64,000 nt of DNA from Capra hircus (GCF_001704415.2 NC_030836.1:24898001-24962000), one strand, 5' to 3'; positions 21,438 to 32,345 are shown, counted from the stretch's first letter. Translations and numbers: made by a program. The notes: generated by a model from the sequence alone, not told the origin.

Positions 21438-21642
21438 TGCTCAGTCAGTTAAATCATGTCCGACTCTGTGCAACCCTATTGACCGTAGCCCACCAGGCTC
21501 ATCTGTCCATGAGATGCTCCAGACAAGGATACTGGAGTGGGTTGCCATGCCCTCCTCCAGGGGATCTTCCCGAGCCAAGGATCCAACCTACATCTCCTGC
21601 ATTGCAGGCAGATTCTTTACCGCTGAGCCACAGGGGAGGCCC
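21438..21642 (-). mobile_element. Bov-tA SINE, antisense
   Basis: Tail to head: CATGTCCGACTCTGTGCAAC ... CTCCTGCATTGCAGGCAGAT, TTTACCGCTGAGCCACAGGG. 18-bp TSD ACACCTTCACCATCTGTG (21420-21437) and ACACCTTCATTATCTATG (21643-21660), 3 mismatches. Confidence 0.94.
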
Positions 21643-21734
21643 ACACCTTCATTATCTATGTTTAAAAGTGTTTTTTTTTCCCTCCCTCTCTAATAAAAAT
21701 ATCCCTTTAGGGAGCTATCAGAAACATCAGCACA

Positions 21735-22175
21735 AGGTAGTAGTCAGGAGTATAGATGCTGGAGCCAAATTCTCTGGGTTTAAATCCCAGCTTGAAAGTG
21801 AAAGTCACTCAGTCATGTCTGACTCTTCGAGACCATGGAGTTAGTCCATGGGATTCTCCAGGCCAGAATACTGGAGTGGTGAGCCTATCCCTTCTCCAGG
21901 GGATCTTCCTGACCCAGGAATTGAACTGAGGTCTCCTGCATTGCAGGCAGATTCTTTACCAACTGAGCTATGAGGGAAGCCCCTCTTGGCTTAGGAAATC
22001 CCAGCTTAGCCACATTCTGTGTGGCCTTGGGCAAGTTACTTAACCTTTCCATGCCTATGTCCTTATTAGTAAAATAGGATAATAAGATCTACTTAGAAGA
22101 GTTGTTATGGAGATTAAGTGAATCAGTGTGTATAAAGTGCTTAGAATAGTGCCTGGCACACTTAACATTATTGAA
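21735..22175 (+). repeat. MIR relic, interrupted by Bov-tA
   Basis: 5' part 21735-21793 (GTATAGATGCTGGAGCCAAA) and 3' part from 21996 (TGTGTGGCCTTGGGCAAGTT, ACTTAACCTTTCCATGCCTA, AGTGCCTGGCACACTTAACA). One of the best-preserved MIR copies here. Confidence 0.9.
21794..21995 (-). mobile_element. Bov-tA SINE inside MIR
   Basis: Antisense copy of the short subtype (GAAAGTGAAAGTCACTCAGT ... GCAGATTCTTTACCAACTGA). Perfect 12-bp TSD AAATCCCAGCTT (21782-21793 and 21996-22007). Confidence 0.95.
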
Positions 22176-22179
22176 GTAT

Positions 22180-22615
22180 GTGTTGAAAATATGAATCAGG
22201 CAGGGATTAGAATGAGGTTCCATGTGAGTGGATGAAAAGAAGGGCGCTGATGTGGGGCAGGAGTTGCCTGAAACAAACCATGTGTCGCCTTTATAATCCA
22301 GCCAAGGCTGCCCACAACTGTTGTGTGGCTCTTGGGAAGGTTCCAGCCGCCAGAAAGGTCTCCCTTCTGTCTGCACCCCCTGGACCAGAGTTGGGTCGGG
22401 AGGTGGGGGAACACCCCCAAGAGGATGCTGGTGCACAGAGGTCTGTGGACACCCTGGAGTCTCTCTGCAGGGTCCAGTCTCTTGTGCCCAGCAGCTCTAG
22501 GCAGCCTCCCAGAGAAGCTCCTAGTCCCTGGTCTGGCCCCTTCCCACTGAATCCTGAGCCCTTGGCTCAGCCCAGAACATTCAGTCATTTCCCTCCATCT
22601 GGGGTTGAATAGGAT
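22180..22615. other. Unique sequence, nothing recognised
   Basis: GC-rich unique DNA. Frames of 75-146 codons overlap on both strands; mutual overlap and absence of motifs argue against a gene. Confidence 0.4.
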
Positions 22616-22617
22616 CC

Positions 22618-22830
22618 CAAACTTTGGAGTCAACAAGACTTGGGTTCAAATCCTAGCTCTGTAAGAGTATCTGTTTGACTTTGAGTAAGTAACTACCCTG
22701 AGTCTCAGTTTCTTCATCTTTAGAATGGGAGAGCAATAATAAGTCCACTTCCAAGGGTTTTTGAGAAAACTAAGTTAAATAGCAAAGGTAAATCTTGGAG
22801 CATGAGCCCAGAAGCTCTGTAAAGATCTGC
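22618..22830 (+). repeat. MIR relic
   Basis: CTTTGGAGTCAACAAGACTT, GGGTTCAAATCCTAGCTCTG, CTGAGTCTCAGTTTCTTCAT, TAGAATGGGAGAGCAATAAT: MIR in sense order. Confidence 0.9.
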
Positions 22831-23078
22831 TGAGTGAATGAGTCCTAGACTCACATGGCTCATGGCTTCCACCATTCCACTGAAAGGGGAGACCATAGCA
22901 CTGGATCACTTCCCTTTTCAACCTTGCCAAGGTCCCTCTAGGCAGTCCAGGGCTATTTACCTAAGTGATAAGAAGACCGGGGAGCATTTCGAGATCCCAC
23001 CCACCACCCAAGAATGAAGCTGAGAGCTCAGCAGGTGACTGGGAGAGATTTGAAGTTTCAAAGAAAATCAAGATCTGG

Positions 23079-23414
23079 TAATCAAAGATCAGGAAAAGCA
23101 ATGCCTAAATTGGTCTCCACGCTTTGTTAAATCTGGAAGTCACATTTAGCTCAGGTGGTAAAGAATCTGCCTGCATTGTAGGAGACTGGGTTCGATCCCT
23201 GGGTCAGGAAATTCCCCTGGAGAAAGGAATGGTAACCCACTCCAGTATTCTTGCCTGGAGAATCCCATGGACGGAGGGGCCTGGCAGGCTACAGTCCATA
23301 GGGTTGCAAAGAGCTGGACACAACTGAGCAACTAAAACACATATAATGAAAGATCAGGAAAAGCAATGCCTAAATTTGTCCCCATGATTTGTTAACTCTG
23401 GAAGCCACATTTAG
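23079..23414 (+). repeat. 71-bp direct repeats flanking a SINE
   Basis: 23079-23149 and 23344-23414 align without gaps; 64 of 71 bases agree by eye. Both contain CAGGAAAAGCAATGCCTAAA and end CACATTTAG. Exactly one Bov-tA lies between them. Confidence 0.93.
23150..23343 (+). mobile_element. Bov-tA SINE, head-truncated
   Basis: Starts at CTCAGGTGGTAAAGAATCTG, lacking the usual 'gggcttccctggtgg' head, and ends CACAACTGAGCAACTAAAAC plus ACACATA. Flanked by the 71-bp repeats, which behave as an exceptionally long TSD. Confidence 0.92.
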
Positions 23415-23899
23415 TAAAACACTAGTGATTAAAGAGGGGATCCTTCTTTACTTTCTCTTTTTTAAACCCTCTAGCATCATTCAGCTTTTGCACTTGCAGA
23501 ATAAACCCACCATCTCTCTAGCTTCCCAGAGACCCCAGCCGACACAGGGCAGGCCAATGATTTGCTCGCCAAGGGAAGCTGACGTTCCCAAAGGGGAAAA
23601 AAAGGCGTGTGATTTACATGGCTTAATATACTCATTAAAGGTTTAATTGGAGTCACTTTGCCACTGATCCTCCAACAGCCCCCTTTTCTCCCCTTTTAAT
23701 TAACAGAGTAACCTTTAGCTTCACAACTCATAAAGAAAGCCAAGTATGAAAGCAGGGGCTCTATCCGCTTCTCCTTCTTGATCCTATCAGACAGCTTAAG
23801 ACCCCAGTGGGACTCACGGGCTCTGGGGTGGGGTGCGGGGGCACCTGTGTTCAGTTTAAAGTATTCATATCCTCCGAAAAAAGGGGGCTCCTGAGTCTA

Positions 23900-24110
23900 A
23901 GTCAGCCAGGCCCAGATTCAAATCCTGGCTCTGTCATTCACTAGTTGTGACCTTGGGCAAGATCATCTTTTTAACCTCAGTTCCTTTATCTGTAAAACAG
24001 GGATAATAATTGAACGGATAGTTCATGGGGTTGTTGTGAGTTTCAAATGCCTGTAACATTTGTAACATTTGAACACCATGCTTGCCACTTAGTACATGCC
24101 CAGTAAAAGT
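23900..24110 (+). repeat. MIR relic
   Basis: AGATTCAAATCCTGGCTCTG, TCATTCACTAGTTGTGACCT, TGGGCAAGATCATC, TAAAACAGGGATAATAATTG. Contains a small tandem TAACATTTG repeat (24054-24072). Confidence 0.92.
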
Positions 24111-24289
24111 TTGCAGTTTGCTCTTATTAAAGTCACAGCTATGTAGTGTGATGAGTTTGGGGGTAGCAGGAATCTGACTACCAAGGACTTCACAAACACT
24201 GATAAAATATAATGTTTGCCTGAAGGAGTCACCAAATAGTTTCTGGGAAATCACATACAATATTTCTAGCAAAATTTATTTGGAGTGGC

Positions 24290-24870
24290 TGCACACAATC
24301 ATCCCATATGTAATCACAGCTCAGAATATTTCAGCTGCTTGCCAGGATTGCAATTGGTAGGCTGCCCTCTCCCAACCTCCCCCTCTTCTGCCCTTTTCCT
24401 GCCCACTTGCAACACAAAATATAAATAATTAATGGTATCCAATTACCTAAGCCGAAAATAAATAAAGCTTCAAGGGTGTATTGGATTTCCACACAAATCC
24501 ACCATTAGGAAGATGATGCATTCCACATGCAGGTGTCTGCATCCTGAAAGCCATTTGTGATGGGACCGCTCAGTGGGTACCAGGGTTAGTTAAAGCTTGC
24601 TTCATTATGGTGGCGTTGGGGCAGATGGGAACTGACGGCACCAGGCCATTTTCATAGGGAAATGCACACAGAGTCCCAGGTCAGCGCCGTGATAAATGGG
24701 CTTGCCGACAATTTGCTGGGAGCGTGCATCTTGGGAGACTCCTGAGGTCATGAAATGTCTGCTGTTAAGCTACACAATTTTCTTTACTTATCAGTCCCAA
24801 CCACATCGCAGACACATATTTGCACAATGAAACAAAGGAGGACATGCATTATCGGGCCCCAGCCGGAACG
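24290..24870. other. Unique segment, candidate conserved non-coding element
   Basis: Repeat-free. Holds many plausible factor sites, such as AATAATTAATGG and CCAATTACC (homeodomain-like), GTGATAAATG and CTTATCAG (GATA-like), TTTGCACAATG (C/EBP-like), and more CpG dinucleotides than its surroundings. No open frame worth naming. Conservation is a guess until aligned. Confidence 0.3.
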
Positions 24871-25129
24871 AGCGAGGCACTCAGCCAGCCAGTGCTGATT
24901 GGATAAAGCCTGGACATACTGCACGCCAAGCGTGGAAGGGAAAAGAGGCTGGAGATTTCAAGGGGCAAGCTGGGAAAGGGAGCACGTGGGGCGGCTGTGG
25001 GTGAGTGGAGTTCTCTAAAGAGCACACGTTCCAAGGGCTAAAGTCACCTGTCACCACCACAGTCTTGGTGGCTAGCTCTGTCCCCCACACAGCAGCACAG
25101 GACTCTCCCCAGAATGCAGACCTCATGTT

Positions 25130-25605
25130 TACAAGGATCGCTTGGCTCCCAACTGTCCACAGGAGAAAGTCCAAACTCCCTAGCACACCTGCAAACCCTT
25201 CCACGTTCTGCACATACCTCAACCCCAACTCCTTCACCCTATTCCACATTCTTGCCATCCTTCATTCATTCAGATGCCTGCAGGCCTTTGCACACGCCAT
25301 GTGCTATCTGGCAATACTCTTTTCTGCGCTCCTTTAACTGGTTAACTCCTAGTCACCCTTCATATCTCAGATGAGATTGGCTTCCTCCAGGAAGTCTTCC
25401 CTGACCACCATTAAGTTGGAATTTAGTGCTCCTCCCCAGCCTCTCACAGCACAGCCCTGTTCAACAGTATTGTTGATGCCTTGTTACTTGTCTCTAGACA
25501 ATCAGCTCTGTGGGGGCAGATCTGTCTTGTGCATGGTATTAATATTTCTAGTCCACCATGCGTGGCTTAGAGTAGATACCCAAAACTGTCTATGAGATAA
25601 ATGAG
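25130..25605 (+). repeat. L2 LINE 3' end
   Basis: CCAAACTCCCTAGCACACCT, GCCTGCAGGCCTTTGCACAC, CCAGGAAGTCTTCCCTGACC, CTCTGTGGGGGCAGATCTGT and a terminal AGATAAATGAG. A long, ordered L2 3' end; frames within it (74-110 codons) are artefacts. Confidence 0.88.
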
Positions 25606-25630
25606 TAAGTAAGCAGAGAAAGAACCTGTG

Positions 25631-25648
25631 CACCGGCAGGGGGCAGCC
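25631..25648 (+). promoter_or_regulatory. CTCF-like motif
   Basis: CACCGGCAGGGGGCAGCC fits the CTCF core CAGGGGGCAG, in unique sequence just after an L2. Motif-level evidence only. Confidence 0.35.
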
Positions 25649-26192
25649 ATCCTAGGTGAGCCACATACTCTGTCAAGGTCAGGACAGGACCTCCATCTCC
25701 TCTACTGCCCCCATCCAAATAAGCCTCCACCTGGCACTGGGAAACAGTGATCAAATGAGTTCACAAAGTTGAAAACCATCTACAACATCAGAAACAAAAT
25801 CCCTAGGAGGCAGTGGAAGTTACTCCCAGCTTGGAAGTTACTCCCAAACAGGGGAGCAGAGGAAGATATGAAATTTGGTATATGAAACAGAAGTTTGGGT
25901 CCAGAGAGATGAGAGAGGGTACCGAGAATCAGGAGCATATTGGGAAAGAGGTGATTTCAATGAATTTCCCCAAATAGTCATGAGTCCATGCTGCTCCTTC
26001 TATGAGTAAGTTTAACAGGCCAAGAACAAACCAGACTCTCTTGGCTATGGAGCGATTGGCTAGTGAGGCCCAGACCCTATACAAGGCAGTGGTGACAGTG
26101 CAAAATTTCAAGAGAAAACTAAGCTTGGATAACTGCAAAAAAGAGAGAGAGAGAAGAAGAACAAGGTTGGGTGAAGAGAAATAGATTCAAAG

Positions 26193-26862
26193 TGACAAAA
26201 CTAAGATCATGGCATCCGGTCCCATTACTTCACGGCAAATAGATGGGGAAACAATAGAGACAGTGACAGCCTTTACTTTCGTGAGCTCCAAAATCACTGC
26301 AGATGGTGATCACAGCCATGAAATCAAAAGACGCTTGCTCATCGGAAGAAAAGCTATGACCAACCTAGACAGCATATTCAAAAGCAGAGACATTACTTTG
26401 CCGACAAAGGTCCATCTAGTCAAGGCTATGGTTTTTCCAGTTGTCATGTATGGATGTGAGAGTTGGACTATAAAGAAAGCTGAGCACCGAATTGATGCTT
26501 TGGAACTGTGGTGTTGGAAAAGACTCTTGAGAGTCCCCTGCACTGCAAGGAGATCCAACCTGTCAATCCTAAAGGAAATCAGTCCTGAATACTCACTGGA
26601 AGGACTGATACTGAAGCTCTAATCCTTTGGCCACCTGATGTGAAGAATTGATTCATTGGAAAAGACCCTGATGCTGGGAAAGATTGAAGGCAGGAGAAAG
26701 GAATGACAGAGGATGAGATGGTTGGACGGCATCACCGATGTGATGGACATGAGTTTGAGCAAGCTCTGGGAGTTGATGACGGACAGGGAAGCCTGGCGTG
26801 CTGCAGTCCCTGGGGTCGCAAAGAGTCGGACATGACTGAGTGACTGAACTGAACTGAACTGC
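26193..26862 (+). mobile_element. BovB LINE 3' fragment
   Basis: Begins at AAAACTAAGATCATGG and covers the C-terminal region of the BovB polyprotein: QIDGETIETVTAFTFVSSKI, KAMTNLDSIFKSRDITLPTK, VMYGCESWTIKKAEHRIDAL. The frame (from ATG at 26209) ends at 26620-26622. Just after it, the conserved CACCTGATGTGAAG has a TGA where related copies have CGA. Ends in GAACTGAACTGAACTG repeats. The RT catalytic core is absent. Confidence 0.95.
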
Positions 26863-27084
26863 CATGAGCCCATCCTGAGGGAATGGCTAACTCCAGGGGC
26901 TGCCTGGAGAGGTATCAGGAAGCATCTGAGCAGGCCAGCCTGGAGAAGAGAGACCTGCAGCCCTGATTCTATCTGCTCTGTGACTTAAGGCAAGTGGTAG
27001 GCTGTCTCTGTCTTTCCTGTTCCTCTTGCCGAAAACAACGCTTTCACCCTTTTTGCCACAGGATCTTCCCACACCTGTTAGATA

Positions 27085-27195
27085 AGCCCCTCATTTAGCA
27101 GATGAGGAAATCGAGGATCAGAAAAATAGTCACCTGTCCCAGCTCACCTAGCCAGTGGGTGACCATGCTCAGATTCAAATCGGGTGAGTCCAAAT
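27085..27195 (-). repeat. MIR relic, antisense
   Basis: TTTAGCAGATGAGGAAATCG, AGGATCAGAAAAATAGTCAC, then GCTCAGATTCAAATCGGGTG. Confidence 0.82.
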
Positions 27196-27639
27196 TGCGC
27201 CCTCCCCTAAGTCCAGCAGGCTGCCGGGGGCCCAGCTTCCCTGAGCCACAAAGCAAGAACACAGGAGCCAAGCTGGCTCGGGCTGACAGCCAGAAGTTGG
27301 CAAAATGTGTTCCACCTCTGCTCAACCCACCAGGCACCTTGTAGCTCTTTCCTGGGATTTGTTCCTTTGTACCCAGCGCCAAACAGCATATCCCATTCCA
27401 TTCCCCAAGGCCATGCTTCTCCTTTATTCCAGTGGTCCTATCGTGTTTATTGAGCGAGCAATCCATACCTGGGTAATTATGGCATCTCTCTGAGATAACC
27501 CTTTTGCATTTTTAAAAGGTTCTTTTTGGAGACCCAATGTCTTCACCCAAAGGCTGAATACCATAGAGAAAATGTCACTGTGGCCTGATGCACCTGCTCT
27601 CTGCTGACCACGGGCAGATATTAATCAACAGGTACTGCT

Positions 27640-27750
27640 GATCCCATTTTACAGATGGGGAGACTGAAGCCTGGAAAGATTTAATAATACATTCAGTGTT
27701 ACAGGTAGGAAGTGGCAATGTAAAGCTTCCAGCCCAGGCCTATGTCTCAT
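27640..27750 (-). repeat. MIR relic, antisense
   Basis: CCCATTTTACAGATGGGGAG, ACTGAAGCCTGGAAAGATTT, GTTACAGGTAGGAAGTGGCA. Confidence 0.8.
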
Positions 27751-27899
27751 ACCCAGCTTTTCCCACTGTGTCAAGCGGTTTTCAAGCACCTGTGGGTATG
27801 TGGGGGGTGGGTGGCAAGAGCCAGGGGATGCAGAGTGGTTTGTGCAGAGGGAGAGGAGGACAAACACACACTTTTAATAATCTTCTCATCATTTCTTCA

Positions 27900-28112
27900 A
27901 GGGCTTCCCAAGTGGCTCAGTGGTAAAGAATCCACCCGCTAATGCAGGAGACATGGGATCGATCCCTGGGTCAGGAAGATCCCCTGGAGAAGGAAATGGC
28001 AATCCATCTCAGTATTCTTGCCTGGAAAAATCCCATGGACAGAGAAGCCTGGCAGGCTACCGTCCATGGGGTTACAAGAGTCAGACACGACTAAGTGACT
28101 AAACAACACAAA
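27900..28112 (+). mobile_element. Bov-tA SINE
   Basis: GGGCTTCCCAAGTGGCTCAG ... GATCGATCCCTGGGTCAGGA ... CAGACACGACTAAGTGACTA, AACAACACAAA tail. Full length. Confidence 0.94.
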
Positions 28113-28639
28113 CCTCACTCCTTCACACAGGGGGAAACACAGCTCTAGCTGCAGAAAGAACTCTGCGGGGAGGAGAGTAGAAACAGCCACTGCTAAAGGG
28201 AAGGGATCGTTTAACAGAGAGGGAGATGGAGACCAGGTGGGAAGGAAGGAGGCGGGGAGTCAGGCCAGGGTCAGAATCTGGGTGAAAAATGATCAGGATC
28301 CTATAAGGCACCTCCCAAACATCTGCTTCCCTGTTGATCTGGGGGGACCTGGTGGTCTCAGACCAGCAGTGTTTAGCACACACGTCAGTGAGTATTTTCC
28401 TTCTTACTTGTGAACATTCAGAGACATCAGGACTCTGGGCTCTTCCAGGACAACAGATACCAATTCCTACCTTCCGGGGCCAAGGGACAAACTAGCTAGG
28501 AGGGACACGTCAGCTGCCGTTTGCCTCTGTCCTTGGCCCACACTCCTATCCACTGCCCTGGGGAACCCGAGTGCTAGGTGGATGGCGTGGGGGGAACGGG
28601 AGGCAGAAGCTCAGTGATGAGTTTTGAAGACCCACCAGA
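28113..28639. other. Unique sequence, nothing recognised
   Basis: GC-rich; no repeats, no credible exon. Confidence 0.4.
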
Positions 28640-29060
28640 GAGCACTTCCAAATTAAAGCTTAAAAGAAGAAAGAAAAAAGGTCGTTTTACCCTCTGTTGT
28701 CTGATTCCTTGCTGAATAGGCGTGCGGGTTTAAAATTTAATCATGAATTTGTTGGAAGGAAATAAATCGTGGAGTAAATGTTTAAAGTGCAAAACTGCTG
28801 AGTTCTTGGGTTGTGATCACTCGATTTAGCATAAAAACTAAGAGTTAGTGTTTTCCGAGAGTGGAGACAAAGATGCATTTAAAATTCTTTTAAATGATAG
28901 ATGCCATTAATTTTTTAAAAAATAATCTCATTTGCGATGCAGTGTAACAACATAAAAATGTTTCACTGTTCTAAACCTAGGCTTCAAGCTGCAGAAATTT
29001 TATCTGTACCCACAGAAAGCTGAAAGTTGCTTTCTCACTCTTGGCCTCATGGGCTCAGAC
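28640..29060. other. AT-rich unique segment, candidate conserved element
   Basis: Repeat-free and AT-rich, with well-formed TTTAATCATGAATTTG, AAATAAATCGTGG, AGATGCATTTAAAATTC and GATAGATGCCATTAATTT words (homeodomain/forkhead/octamer-like). No open frame. Regulatory role is conjecture. Confidence 0.28.
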
Positions 29061-29199
29061 AACTGAATTCTGATCTTTCCTGCCCACAGTTTAATTCAGA
29101 GGGTAAGGCTGGTTTCAAGCGAGGTGCTGGCGAGGCCCATAGAAAGAGGGGAACTTGCAGGCAGTAAAGGAGGCAGATATGGGTGCAATCAGCTTGCCC

Positions 29200-29895
29200 A
29201 GTTCAGGCCTCCCTCCTCTTTCCCCAGATCACCCCTGAACTCCTCCCCACTTGACTCTCCTCTACTCCATTAAACTCTCAAGCTAGAGTTATCATTGTCA
29301 AACACAATGTGACCATATCACTCTTGATTAAAACTTTTCCATGCTTTCCCAACAAGAAAGGCTCTCAACAAGAAAGCTCAATCACTTGGCAGAGCTTATG
29401 CCATGTCCCTGAGCAGTAAGGCCCCTCAACCTCCCTGTCTTCCTTCCTACCCATGCTCAAGGTGGCCTCTTCACCCTATCTCCAACAGGTACAGCCTGCT
29501 CCTACCTCAGGGCCTTTGCACATGACTGCTTCTCTACCTGAACTAATTGCTGTCTCCTTAGAGAGCCCCACATTTCCTCCTTCACTTCCTTCAGGTTCTG
29601 TACAAATGTCGCTTATCAAAGAGGCTTCCCCTGATCATCCCATCTCAAGTAACACCCCTTCTCCTAACCACACACCTTATATCCCTGACTTTGCTTTGTT
29701 TTTCCCACAGTGTTTCTAAACATCAGAAACATTATATCCACACCTGTTCATTCTGTGTCTTCTTGTGTTAGGACTGAAGCCTCATGGCACCAGGGCCTTT
29801 CCAGTTTGTTCTTTGCACTATCCTCAGAACAGCGCCTAGTACATACACTGTTGGGACTCGATGGATACTGAGAATGAATTAAATGGATGAACAGC
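29200..29895 (+). repeat. L2 LINE, long 3' end
   Basis: TGACCATATCACTCTTGATT, CTACCTCAGGGCCTTTGCAC, TTCCTTCAGGTTCTGTACAA, AGAGGCTTCCCCTGATCATC, TGGCACCAGGGCCTTTCCAG, CAGCGCCTAGTACATACACT. All L2 3' landmarks in order. Confidence 0.9.
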
Positions 29896-30300
29896 ATCTT
29901 GATGTTTGCCATTCCACAAACATAGCTGCTGCTTCCACCTCTCTATCTTGGAACATGCTGTTCCATTCACACATGGAATGCCCTGTCTCCCATTTCTTTT
30001 AAAAAAAAACATCTATTTACTGACTGTGTCGGGCCTCAGTTGCTGCTCTCAGGACCTTCGCCACGTCATGCCCGATGTCTTGTTTGGAGCATGGATTCTC
30101 TAGTAGCCGCGCTTAGGCTTAGTTGCTCTTCTGCATGTGGGATCTTAGTTCTCTGACCAGGGATCAAACCCAAGTTCCCTGCATTACAAGGCGCATTCCT
30201 AACCACAAGACCACCAGTGAAGTCCCCTTCCCATTGATACTACGATGCTAACCCCTGCTTTTCTTTGATGCCCCTTCTTTCAGAAGGCCCTCGTCCCTGC
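29896..30300 (+). repeat. Second L2 fragment, split by a CHR SINE
   Basis: ATCTTGGAACATGCTGTTCC and ACATGGAATGCCCTGTCTCC repeat the L2 'cctctgcctggaatgctctttcc' landmark. Text resumes after the SINE at about 30227 (CCCTTCTTTCAGAAGGCCCT). Confidence 0.65.
30000..30226 (-). mobile_element. CHR-type tRNA-Glu SINE, antisense
   Basis: A-run and TCTATTTACTGACTGTGTCG at the tail side; GCATGTGGGATCTTAGTTCT, CTGACCAGGGATCAAACCCA, ACCACAAGACCACCAGTGAA at the tRNA side. Older cetartiodactyl SINE, distinct from Bov-tA. Confidence 0.86.
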
Positions 30301-30529
30301 TCTTGGGCCCAAAACTGGTGAGCCCTCTGTCCCACACCGGCTCCTTCTGGCTCACCAGCATGGAACTGTGGACAAGTTTCTCTTGCTCCCCTAGGAGATG
30401 CTGAATTCCACCTCTCCTCATGGAAGAGGTATATTATTTTTTCTCAAGTACCAACTATATCTTAAGCACCCAGCAAGACCCAAGAAAATAATCAATACTC
30501 TGTAAAGGTTTGCTGAAAATTAGCTAATA

Positions 30530-30678
30530 AATTATCATCATAGTTGATGTCTATTATGCATTTACTATTTGCCTATCACTGTCTAAGCTTTAGATTAACT
30601 CATCTTTTTATCAGCCCTACTTGGTAGGAGCTAATATCACTCCAAATGTCAGATAGGAAAACAGAGGCACAGAGAAGT
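30530..30678 (-). repeat. MIR relic, antisense
   Basis: TTATGCATTTACTATTTGCC, TAGATTAACTCATCTTTTTA, TAGGAAAACAGAGGCACAGA, GAAGTTA. Confidence 0.78.
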
Positions 30679-30679
30679 T

Positions 30680-30900
30680 AGCTGTGCTGCTGTGCTTAAT
30701 TGCTCAGTCATGTCCAACTCTTTGTGACCTCAGGGATTGTAGCCCACCAGGCTCCTCTGTGAATAGGATTCTCCAGGCAAGAATACTGGAGTTGGTTGCC
30801 ATGCCCTCCTCCAGGGGATCTTCCCCACCCAGAGATCAAACCCAGGTCTCCTGCACTGCAGGCAGATTCGTTACCATCTGAGCCACAATTAGGGAGGCCC
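30680..30900 (-). mobile_element. Bov-tA SINE, antisense
   Basis: GCTTAATTGCTCAGTCATGT, CCAACTCTTTGTGACCTCAG ... CTGCAGGCAGATTCGTTACC. A small insertion (ATTAGGG) interrupts the head. Confidence 0.92.
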
Positions 30901-30904
30901 TAAT

Positions 30905-31145
30905 GAATGACTACTGATGGCTTAGTATGTGTCAGGAGCCACTGTAGGTGCCGAGGATGGAGCATTACCTATTCACACCCAAACATACCAAGGATAAATA
31001 AGCAAACAGAGTCAAGACAGTTTAAAGTCATATAAATTACATTATAAACACAACAAAGCAGGGGGAAAAAAACCAGACTGAGAAGAAAACACACAGAGCT
31101 ATGAGAGCATAACGCAGGGGACTTTGATCTAGACACACAACAATG
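30905..31145 (-). repeat. Probable L2 relic, antisense
   Basis: ATGTGTCAGGAGCCACTGTA, GGTGCCGAGGATGGAGCATT, then a region of A-rich diverged text matching the 'gccaggcactgtgctaggcactggggatac' reverse L2 end. Confidence 0.55.
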
Positions 31146-31149
31146 AAAA

Positions 31150-31395
31150 CAAATACTTATGAAGTGCTTACTGTGTTTCAAGCACCAAGCTCTGAATAGA
31201 TCAGTCTATTTAATATTCATAACAAGTCTGTATAGTGGCAGCTACTGTTATCTTCACTTTAAACATGAGGACATTTTAGGCACAAAAAGGGAAATCACTC
31301 GCTCAAGGTCAAACCGATAGTAAGTAACAAAACTTGAGTATGAAGCCAGGCATGCTTGCTGCAGAGTCTACACTCCTCCGTGCCTTGTTCATACC
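31150..31395 (-). repeat. MIR relic, antisense
   Basis: AAGTGCTTACTGTGTTTCAA, TTAATATTCATAACAAGTCT, AAATCACTCGCTCAAGGTCA, then AGTATGAAGCCAGGCATGCT. Confidence 0.82.
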
Positions 31396-31611
31396 TTCAC
31401 CTCATGGAGAGGTGGCACTGGGATGAGGTGTCAGGGGCTGGGTGACCCTAGGCGGGCCACCACCTCTTTGGGTTTCAATGTTCTAGAGTGAAAAACAAGA
31501 CTGCCAGGCCAGATCAAAGCCTGATAGTCTTCTTCTGCCAGGTGTGAGGGACCCTCAGGAATCATGCGAAGAATTTTGTGTACATGCAAATGTGACCATG
31601 TTTCTTTCCTT

Positions 31612-31755
31612 TCACTTTTATTTATAGTATTTATTTGGCTATGCCAGGTCTCAGCTGTGGCATGTGGGATCCAGTTCCCCAGCCTGGGATTGAACTCAGG
31701 CCCCCTGCATTAGGAGGGTGGAGTCTTAGCCACTGGACCACCAGGCAAGTCCCAA
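31612..31755 (-). mobile_element. CHR-type tRNA SINE fragment, antisense
   Basis: TTATTTATAGTATTTATTTG, GGCATGTGGGATCCAGTTCC, GGGATTGAACTCAGGCCCCC, GCCACTGGACCACCAGGCAA. 5' (tail) part shortened. Confidence 0.88.
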
Positions 31756-32301
31756 GCATGTTTCTTAACTGTTGGCACCAAGTTTAAATTTTCAGAGTGA
31801 TCTGTGGCTCCCTAAAAAAGCGCACTCAAGCATTCCTTCTAGAAGATAGTGTTCCATGAAATATACTTGTGTACTGCTGTACTGAGTACACGCCCACTCT
31901 CAGAAGAGCCCAAATGTCTACAATACTTTCTGTTCAGAAGATGAATTCTGAGCCCATCTTAAACAGTTTCCCCTGTATCTTCCCCAACTGCCCCTGCTTC
32001 CTTTGATTTTCGATCCTTCCTCCTTCACCTGCATCCTTCTGTACATTGAAGACCCAGGCAAAACTCTTCTCAGCTCTAATGTTATTAAGGCCAAATAAAG
32101 CTGAGCTGCATAGCTGTGATTTCATAAATGCGTCCAGTAAATCTGACAATGAAACATTTTATTAGGTGGGAATTGCCATACATAAGTTATTTATTTGCCC
32201 ATCAAAATGCGAATAACACAACTTCACTGTGCAAGGGTACAGCTTGATTCCATGGCTGTCAACTCATGGCTACCAGTGTGGTCAGTGGGCTGTGCTTTTG
32301 T

Positions 32302-32345
32302 CTTGTTATTTTATATTTAATATTTTATATTTTATATTTAGGTTT
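32302..32345 (+). repeat. TATTT-type simple repeat
   Basis: TTATTTTATATTTAATATTT and further ATTTTATATTT units. Confidence 0.8.

Noticed and set aside
30905..31145. Possible second LTR relic
   Set aside because: No TG...CA ends or TSD; antisense L2 explains the recognisable words better.
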